Source: Dugong dugon
Taxonomy: Eukaryota; Chordata; Mammalia; Sirenia; Dugongidae
NCBI GenBank assembly: GCA_030035585.1
Contig: CM057477.1
Location: 58,509,447 to 58,573,446, forward strand
Length of the DNA stretch: 64,000 nucleotides
Reading direction: 5' to 3'
Positions within the stretch are counted from its first letter, which is position 1; every line of letters begins with the position of its first letter. Shown piece after piece: positions 56,801 through 64,000 of the stretch. The notes below the pieces were generated by a model, which was not told the DNA's origin, made no database searches, and worked only from the letters and a program-made list of their open reading frames with translations. A program made the translations under genes and the position numbers.

Positions 56801-57530
56801 ACCATAAAAGAAACCAGATAACTGGGAGCTCCTAAATATCCAACAGTTATGGTCATCAAATGACTTCACCAAAAGAGTGAAAAGACAACCTACAGACTGG
56901 GAAAAAATTTTGGTTAAGACAAATCTGATCAGCATCTAATCTCTAAAATCTACAAGATACTGCAAAACCTCAACAACAAAAAGACAAATAACCCAATTAA
57001 AAAATGGGCAAAGGATATGAACAGGCACTTCACCAAAGAAGAGATTCAGGTGGCTAACAGACACATGAGGAAATGCTCACAATCATTAGCCAGTAGAGAA
57101 ATGCAAATGAAAACTACAATGAGATACCATCTCACCCCAACAAGGCTAGCATTAATCAAAAAAACACAAAATAATAAACGTTGGAGACGTTGTGGGGACA
57201 CTGGAACACTTATACACTGTTGGTGGGAATGTAAAATGGTACAACCACTTTGGAAATCGATTTGGCACTTCCTTAAAAAGGTAGAAATAGAAGTACCATA
57301 TAATCCAGTAATCCTGCTCCTTGGAATATATCCTAGAGAAATAAGAGTTGTCACACAAATAGATATATGCACACCCATGTTCACTGCAGCACTGTTCAGG
57401 ATAACAAAAATACAGAAACAACCTAGGTGCCCATCAACGAACGAATGGATAAACAAATTATGGTATCTCCACACTATGGAATACTATGCAACGATAAGAA
57501 CAACGATGAAGCCGTGCAACATCTTATAAC
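53820..57530 (+). pseudogene. L1 ORF2 relic (copy B): endonuclease and reverse transcriptase
   Basis: The endonuclease part (53840-54560) is degraded. The ILGDFNT segment of copy A reads IIAEELNT here (54220-54240), and the catalytic SDHK reads SNHK (near 54480). The reverse transcriptase has a long open segment, 55290-56141 (283 codons). It contains [58 protein letters not shown] and [14 protein letters not shown] (FADD at 55893-55904). The C-terminal Cys-rich region is open at 57017-57529 ([15 protein letters not shown]). The frameshift near 54811 and the stop in GCCCTGACCTGG near 55204 are shared with copy A. Confidence 0.9.
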
Positions 57531-57662
57531 ATGGAGGATTCTGGAGGGCACTATGCTGAGTGAATTCAGTCAGTCATAAAAGGACAAATATTGTACAAGA
57601 CCACTATTATAAGAACTCAAGAAAAGGTTTAAACAGAAGAAAACATTCTTTGATGGTTACAA

Positions 57663-57685
57663 GGGTGGGGAGGGAGGGAGAGGGG
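57663..57685 (+). other. G-quadruplex-type tract in L1 3'UTR (copy B)
   Basis: GGGTGGGGAGGGAGGGAGAG followed by GGG; five G-runs with very short loops, at the homologous position to copy A. Confidence 0.8.
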
Positions 57686-58693
57686 TATTCACTAGCTAGA
57701 TAGTAGACAAGAACTATCTTAGGTGAAGGGAAGCACAACACACACTACAGGAGAAGTCAGCACAATTGGACTAAACCAAAAGCTAAGAAGTTTCCTGAAT
57801 GCAACCAAACACTTCGAGGGACAGAGTAGCAGGGGCAGGGGTCTGGGGACCATGCTTTCAGGGGACATCTAAGTCAACTGGAGTAACAAAGCTTATTAAG
57901 AAAATGTTCTGCATCCCACTTTGTGGAGTGACATCTGGGTCTTAAAAGCTAGTAAGCTGCCATCTAAGATGCATCAATTGTCCCAACCCACCTGGAGCAA
58001 AGGAGAATGAAGAACACCAAAGACACAAGGAAAATATTAGCCCAAGAGACAGAAAGGTCCACATAAACCAGAGACTCCATCAGCCTGAGACCAGAAGAAC
58101 TAGATGGTGTCTGGCTACCACCAATGACCACCCAGACAGGGAACACAACAGAGAGTCCCTGATGGAGCAGGACAAAAGTGGGGTGCAGAACTCAAATTCC
58201 GGTAAAAAGACCACACTTAATGGTTTGACTGAGACTAGAGGGACCCGGAAGACATGGCCCCTGGACTCTCTGCTGGCCCAAAACTAAAACCATTCCCAAG
58301 GCCAATTCTTCAGACAAAGATTAGACTGGACTATGGGATATAAAATGATACTTGTGAAGAGCTTGCTTCTTAGCTCAAATAGATACACGAGACTAAATTG
58401 GCAAGATGAGAAGGCAGAGAGCATAAGGAGCTGGTTGAACGGACAAGGGTAATCCGGGGTGGAAAGGAGGAATGTGCTTTCACAGTATAGCAGATCAACT
58501 AAGGTCACGTAACAATGTGTGTATAAACTTTTGTATGAGAAACTAACTTGAATTGTCAACTTTCACTTAAAGTACAATTAAAAAAAAAGCTGAACAAGTT
58601 TGTATAACTGGCTTCCAAGTAATAAAAACCACCTTCATTGCCTCGCTTACCCAAAATAACTGGGTAATAGAGTACATAGTGTAACACACACAC

Positions 58694-58867
58694 ACCAAAA
58701 AACCAAACTCGTTGCCATCAAGTCGATTCCTACTCACAGAGACCCTTAGGACAGGGTAGAATTGCCCCATAGGGTTTCCTAGGCTGTTATCTTTAAGGAA
58801 ACAGACTGCCACATCCTTTTCCCACAGAGCAACCGGTGGTTTTGAACTTGAACCACCGACCTTTTTT
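58694..58867 (-). mobile_element. AfroSINE, lacking its head
   Basis: Minus-strand: CTCGTTGCCATCAAGTCGAT, CCATAGGGTTTCCTAGGCTG, AAACAGACTGCCACATCC, ends at AACCACCGACCTTTTTTT. The tRNA-like head is missing. Preceded by a short CA run (58685-58694). Confidence 0.88.
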
Positions 58868-58904
58868 TGATTTAACTCAGGTCATTAATATGACTACTAC
58901 AGCA

Positions 58905-59125
58905 GCAATAGCAACAGCTACATTTATTGACTACTTACTTCCTATGTGCCAGGCTCTTGCTAAATGCTTCATGTAAGGGTCTCATTTAATGCTCATAAGC
59001 TTGAGAGGTAATTCCTTCATTTTTGGTGGAAGAAATCAAAAGTTGGTGAAAACTTGTCCAAAGTCACACTGCTAGTAAGTGGTGAAGCCTGGTTCCAAAG
59101 CTGATGCTCTTTATTCCACATCACA
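58905..59125 (-). repeat. MIR SINE
   Basis: CTTCCTATGTGCCAGGCTCT, AAGTCACACTGCTAGTAAGT and GATGCTCTTTATTCCAC in order match the reversed MIR. Confidence 0.85.
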
Positions 59126-59609
59126 CGGACTCTTGTTTGACAAGAAACGTCAATTTTTGTGAATTCAATATTATGTTGAAGCTGTAGGCAATCTGACTGA
59201 ACATACACTAATCAATTACTTTTTATAAAATCACCTTCCCTGATAAGTCTTTAAATACCAAATTATTCCCAAATGTGCCTATGTGTTAGGGGAGGGACAA
59301 GGGAGGACATTCCAGTTACTTGAGCTTCCCACTAAGTTTCTTTTCTACAAATAAATGGAAGTTTGTTCTAAATTTTCTTTTCCTTGCCTATGCCAGGAAA
59401 TAAAAAGTAGAATGGGAAAACTGTAAAAGTCATACAAAACCATAAAATACAATAAATCTTTAACTGTCACCTAAAATAGCACCTTTTAGGAGAGAAACTG
59501 AATAAAGCTCTTTTCCCCCCAGTTGCTACAGCCATGTGAAAGAGTGATGAATGAAATCCACAAACCAAACATCACCTGTGTAATTGGTACTCTCATTACT
59601 TAGTTAAAG

Positions 59610-59815
59610 CAAAAATAAATAATAGTTACTATAGTTATTATGCATTATGCTTGGTAAAAGTTGCCTCCTTTAACCCTCACAGTCATCCTTGTACTATCTA
59701 TCATCTCTGTTTACTCACAATCTCTTTGAGCCTGTTATCAAAACACCACTGTTAAGTCCTCGAGATGGGATTCATATCCAGGTCTGTCTACTCTAAAGCC
59801 ATGTCAGGCTGCCTT
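59610..59815 (-). repeat. MIR SINE, diverged
   Basis: TTGCCTCCTTTAACCCTCAC, GGATTCATATCCAGGTCTGT and TCTACTCTAAAGCCATG follow the reversed MIR. Confidence 0.65.
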
Positions 59816-60127
59816 CTGGAGTTCATCCTGCATTGTCTCCTGCAGGTAACTAAGAGTCTACAGCTTTGAAAAGGTACAGAGCTTCCCAGAGCTTACCACT
59901 TCCATCCCAACAGGGCCACCGAGGAACCCATGTACAGAGACAGAGCAAACTTCCTTCCACTCCCCTAACTTCAATCCCCATGCCATCCTGCTAACTTTCC
60001 TGGCCCTGTTTGTATAACCTGGACCTGTATGTATATTATAACAGAGGGTCCAGTGTCCATGTTCAGGTTGGCGGCATCACTTCAACTTCCTGCCCTCCAA
60101 CTGCTGGTACTGAACAAGTTACATGTT

Positions 60128-60332
60128 AACCAGTAACCACCCAATCAGTTCCGACTCATGGCAACCCCATGTGTATTAGAGTAGAACTGTGCTCCACAGG
60201 ATTTTCAACAGCTGGTTTTTTGGAAGTAGATCACCAGGCTTTCCTTCCGAGGTGCCTCTGGGTAGACTGGAACCTCTAGTCTTTGGGTTAGCAGCCGAGC
60301 GTGTTAACCGTTTACACCACCCAAGGACTATA
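60128..60332 (-). mobile_element. AfroSINE-related SINE, distinct subtype
   Basis: Minus-strand: CAGTTCCGACTCATGGCAAC, GGTTTTTTGGAAGTAGATCA, TTCCGAGGTGCCTCTGGGTA, TTAGCAGCCGAGCGTGTTAA and TTTACACCACCCAAGGAC. The middle block differs from the other copies, so this is a separate subfamily. Confidence 0.88.
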
Positions 60333-61284
60333 TAAAGCACCATCAACTCACTTTTCTACCCCATTTTATGAGGTACACTTAATCTCTAAGCAAAGAGAAT
60401 CTTACAATTTCATCTGAAAAATGGTCGGTCTTGCACCTGTGGCAATATGACCACACTGTCTATACACTAAGTGAGAAAGGACATAGGTCCCAGGAAAATG
60501 TATACAATGCTGTAGTCAAGAGAGTTGTGGGGCAAGGTATCACCTCTCAACATTCAATGATCATCTGACATGGTAAGGGCCGACAATGAACACATATATA
60601 TCCCAGATCATTTTACCAACAGGATTAAGAAGAGGAAGAAAAATTTGTAAGCCGACTCAATCAACAAATGTATCATAAGTAATGTTAAAGGCTCTGGGGG
60701 ATTAAGACGGGGAAAAAAAGCAATCCCTTTCTTCAAATAGTTTAGCACTTATCTGGGGTAAATTAGCAATGTATATATGAAAACTTAACATGGCTAATGA
60801 GTGTCAATGACAGTAAGTGATGTAAGAATAACAGGATAAAACTGTTAACTCCTGAAGGGATGACTGTAGGATGAGTTCCTGGAATAAGAAGGTTTTGTTC
60901 TAAGATCTTGAAAGATGATTACAACTTAAACAAGCAATGCGATGAACGTAGGAGAGCACTGTCGAGCAAACACTGGGGAAGCAGGACAGCACTGGGGAAA
61001 ATTACAAAGCAGGCTCGCAAGAATAAATAGTGCAAGAAATAAAAGGGCCTGACAGAGTCAGTCACATAGTAAGAAAAGCTCCTAACTGTAACTGGGATTG
61101 ATTACATAGACCAGAGAAATCCATTCAAAGTGTTGATACATTCCTCTGCTCTGGAACACCCCCCTTTCTTCATTTGTCAGATAAACTAGATCTTTCTTCA
61201 AGACTCTCAAGTGTCAGAGCTGTCCCAAAGTTGCAATGCAGTGAACCGCTCCATGCTCTTATCCACAGCACTTTGTGCTTTCCT

Positions 61285-61345
61285 CTGAGTGATTCCCAAA
61301 CACTGCATGAGAATCACTAGGCTGCTTGTTAAAAAGACAGCAAGA
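61285..61345. repeat. Possible MER5/Charlie remnant
   Basis: GATTCCCAAACACTGCATGA and GAATCACTAGGCTGCTTGTT resemble the end of a hAT-Charlie MITE. Short. Confidence 0.4.
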
Positions 61346-63289
61346 GATTGTTAACCTTTAACCTCTAGGAATAAGCAATTAGAGGACGCCAATTTACTCC
61401 CTAGGAAGGAAAGTCCCAGGGCTATCTTCTTAAATTATGATGGGATTCTATAAAAATATGTATTCTACTTGTTCACTTTTCCAAGCATGTAACCACGTTT
61501 CTCCCTAGTGACCTAAGTCTGTTAAGCGTAACTCTTTATGATTTGTCAGAAGTTCTACTTTTAAAGTCAGCAACTAAAAAACTACATAGGGTAATGATAT
61601 ATCAAAACTATAAAAAGCATTAAACTACCAGCTGTTTTTCATTAAATTAACTTCTGGAATGTTTCAGCAGATAGTCAAGTTTTCTCCTCTTTTAGAAACT
61701 TGTATCCACAGCCGTCAGCTTTCTTCTTCTCATACATTCACCAGGCAAACATGCCTGCCAAAGAGGGTCAAATCAAGGCATCTTCAAATAAAAGTATACT
61801 GTAATTCAATAGTGATGATGCTGTGCTCCCAAAAAGTGCCTCGTTCCCAGCTACCAATATTCCCAATTTGGAAGACAGCAAGAACAAACTTTTAAATAGC
61901 TTGTCAGCACTAACAATGCTGATATTTAGAAGCCTTTCAACACCCCTCCTCCCTGTTCAAAAGAGTTCCAAGCAATTTTCAAAAGAATATGAATTGATAA
62001 CAAGGCAAAATGATCACCGTGCTGGCAACCAGATATTAACGGTGTCAGCTTCTTTAGACTACTAAATTTATAACCACAGACCAAAATTGAAAACAGAAAA
62101 TATATTCTAATCTGGTGCCTTCAAACAGTAATTTCACACAGAAGAATTTTTTAGGCAATCAAATCAACATAGGATCTTAAAATAGAATAAATTACTTTAA
62201 AAGACAAAAACTTTTAACTATGAAAAGTCAAAATCCCATCAGAGTTTTTATGTAACTTAACATACTAATCTGGAAATTCATTCAAAACCTTATACCAATT
62301 TTGGGGGAAAAACATCCTATCAGACATCAGATCTATAAAGTGATACCAAATATGGGCACAATATAAAAGCAAGTCAATGGGGTAGAATACTCTTTATCAT
62401 GTTCAATACTGAAGTGTGTATATATGGTAATTTAGTATATAACAAAGGTGGCAATTTTAGTGGGGAAGTAATGGAACATTCAATAAATGATGAAGGGTCA
62501 ACCATCCAATTTGTTAAGTGTAGTCATATCCCTATACCTCACATCATACAAAACTAAATTTCATATGGAATGAGGAGCTCACCATATAAAACACACTACA
62601 AGAAAATACAGAGAATATTTAATAGTCTTAGAAGTGAGGACAGACACAAAACCCAGAATCCAAAAAAATAAAATATCAATAAATCTATAACATAAATATT
62701 TAAAATTTCTATAGGGCACAGGTTGATCATATTGCTAAAAACCAGTACCAGATATGGAGAAAATATGTTAATCATGTGTCACAAAAGGAGAGTTAACCAT
62801 TAACTGTACAATGGCTTAGCTAGAAGACAATGATACTGACTTACTATCTATAGTATACAAAGAAGTTCTACTGAGCAAAAGGATATTAACAAGTAATTCA
62901 AAGAAAATTCAAATGAGCAGTAAATAAGATTAATGAGCAGCAAACAACTCAATTTCACTAATAGCCAAGATGTTCAATTTCTTGAACATTCTTGAGTTGA
63001 GAAGATGCTCAACTTCACTAATAGCCAAGGAAATGGAAATTAAAAACTGGCCCAAAAAGGAGGGAGGAGAATTTGTGTTAATGATGGTATAGGGAAATAA
63101 CAAGCATTTATTAACAAAAACTATCAGTGGTAACAAAAACTGGCACAGCCTTTTGTAAGAATGATTTGGTACTACATTTATGCTTTTGGTAAACTCAGTA
63201 AGTCTACCTTCAGGAATCCTATAGAAATAATCACACCAATGTACAAAGATACACTACATAATACACACAGATGCAATAATGAAATGAGT

Positions 63290-63545
63290 AATACTTAGTA
63301 AATATTAGCTATGTACCATGCATGGTTCTGAAAGGTTTACATATATCAACTCATTTAATCCTCACAAAAACCCTCCAACTTAATTCCTGATATTATCATC
63401 CCTGTTTTGCAGAAGAAGAAACCAAGGCACAGAGAGGTTAAGTAATTCACCCAAGGTCACACAGGTAGCAAGCACTGCAGCCAAGGTTCAAACCCAAGCA
63501 TACTGACTCCAGTACCGGAGCTCTTAACCACTATATTTACTGACT
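63290..63545 (-). repeat. MIR SINE, nearly full-length
   Basis: Near-complete reversed MIR: TTTACATATATCAACTCATT, TAATCCTCACAAAAACCCTC, GCACAGAGAGGTTAAGTAAT, CACCCAAGGTCACACAGGTA and GAGCTCTTAACCACTATAT. Confidence 0.93.
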
Positions 63546-63656
63546 CTCAAACAAGGAAGTCATTGCAGTATTGTATGTAATAGCAAAATACTGGTAATAG
63601 CCAATTATTGATGATCATAGATGATGATCATAGATTGGGGTAAAATAAATAATGGT

Positions 63657-63930
63657 CCAATAAAATGATACTTGTAAAGAATGTGCTTCTTAGCTCAAGT
63701 AGATACATGAGACTAAATGGGCAGCTCCTGTCCGGAGGTGAGATGAGAAGGCAGAAAGGGTCAGGAGCTGGCTGAATGGACATGGGAAATCTGGGGTGGA
63801 AAGGAGGAGTGTGCTGTCACAGTACAGGGAGAGCAAGCAGGGTCACATAACAAAGTGTGTACAAATTTTTGTATGAGAAACTAACTTGAATTATAAATTT
63901 TCACTTAAAGCACAATAAAAAAATAATAAT
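63657..63930 (+). mobile_element. L1 3' end, strongly 5'-truncated
   Basis: The last 270 bp of the same L1 type as copies A and B (GTGCTTCTTAGCTCAAGTAG, CACAGTACAGGGAGAGCAAG, TTGTATGAGAAACTAACTTG), ending in (AAT)n. Flanking repeat AATAATGGT at 63648-63656 and 63931-63939. Confidence 0.93.
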
Positions 63931-64000
63931 AATAATGGTTCATCTATCATATAGAAAAGTAAATGAGGGAGAACTAATACACACACACACAAATATTTAT

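Larger units (their letters stand above)
51019..58583 (+). mobile_element. Full-length L1, copy B
   Basis: Starts near GGAGGCAGTGCCAAGATGGC and ends in poly(A) at about 58580, about 7.6 kb. Target-site duplication AAAAAGCTGAA at 51008-51018 and 58584-58594. It has the same orientation and organisation as copy A (28911-36930), with about 22 kb between their starts. Antisense to ELF1. Both ORFs are interrupted. Confidence 0.95.
38451..64000 (-). other. ELF1 intron, at least 25.5 kb, open at the window end
   Basis: No upstream ELF1 coding exon was found in this stretch, so the intron runs past the window. It contains the RTE relic at 40735-41848, the second full-length L1, SINEs and MIRs. Stretches without a recognised element include 38451-38950, 41849-42400, 43910-45160, 45338-46345, 46806-47120, 47633-49185, 50498-51007, 59820-60125 and 60333-62620. 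An untranslated exon or alternative promoter could hide here; I see no CpG island. Confidence 0.75.
62620..64000 (+). mobile_element. Old L1 ORF2 C-terminal/3' region, interrupted
   Basis: Landmarks: AATGAGCAGTAAATAAG, CACTAATAGCCAAGGAAATG, GGTACTACATTTATGC, ACCTTCAGGAATCCTATAGA, then after the MIR-like block GTCATTGCAGTATTGTATGT. A MIR-like block (63290-63545) and a young L1 3' end (63657-63930) interrupt it. Confidence 0.6.

Noticed and set aside
38451..64000. Search for the ELF1 first coding exon (MAAVVQQND... in human)
   Set aside because: No matching minus-strand sequence with a donor site was found; it is presumably beyond 64000.

Overview
This window is mammalian nuclear DNA, and it lies almost entirely in introns of one gene. 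The gene is ELF1 (E74-like factor 1, an ETS-family transcription factor), transcribed on the minus strand. Five coding exons are visible, in transcript order: 38270-38450, 17013-17120, 14523-14687, 939-1022 and 20-212. Their phases chain without conflict (0>1, 1>1, 1>1, 1>1, 1>2), and all have canonical GT/AG splice sites. Together they encode the region from the acidic, pRB-binding N-terminal part to the middle of the ETS recognition helix. The first coding exon (higher coordinates) and the rest of the ETS and C-terminal exons (below position 1) are outside the window.

The organism is almost certainly an afrotherian, probably elephant or a close paenungulate. About seventeen tRNA-headed SINEs of the AfroSINE type are scattered over the window, together with RTE-clade LINE copies whose 3' tail they share. 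L1 elements with an Afrotheria-type 3' end are also abundant. Older shared mammalian repeats (MIR, L2, old L1M, MER5-like hAT, MaLR LTR) form the background.

Layout. 1-1022: two ELF1 exons, with an RTE fragment starting 65 bp from the second. 2930-13195: two old minus-strand L1s, the larger broken up by AfroSINEs, a palindromic MITE-like element, several L1 3' fragments and a 2-kb plus-strand L1. 14523-17120: two exons with an L2 tail carrying two AfroSINEs between them. 17121-38269: a large intron with RTE, old L1 and a MaLR LTR, then a full-length plus-strand L1 (28911-36930) nested in an older L1 tail. 38270-38450: the exon with the LXCXE motif and an acidic run. 38451-64000: an intron with an RTE reverse-transcriptase relic, a second full-length plus-strand L1 (about 51019-58583), SINEs and MIRs.

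The most notable observation concerns the two full-length L1s. They lie in direct orientation about 22 kb apart and look roughly 90% alike along most of their length. They are about 99% identical over about 1.2 kb of ORF2 (32936-34117 against 54592-55777), including shared inactivating lesions. This fits local gene conversion, and the pair flanks ELF1 exon 38270-38450. A polyadenylated LTR transcript copied back into one L1, and two internally deleted RTEs, are also worth a look. I saw no new protein-coding system, CRISPR array or operon.
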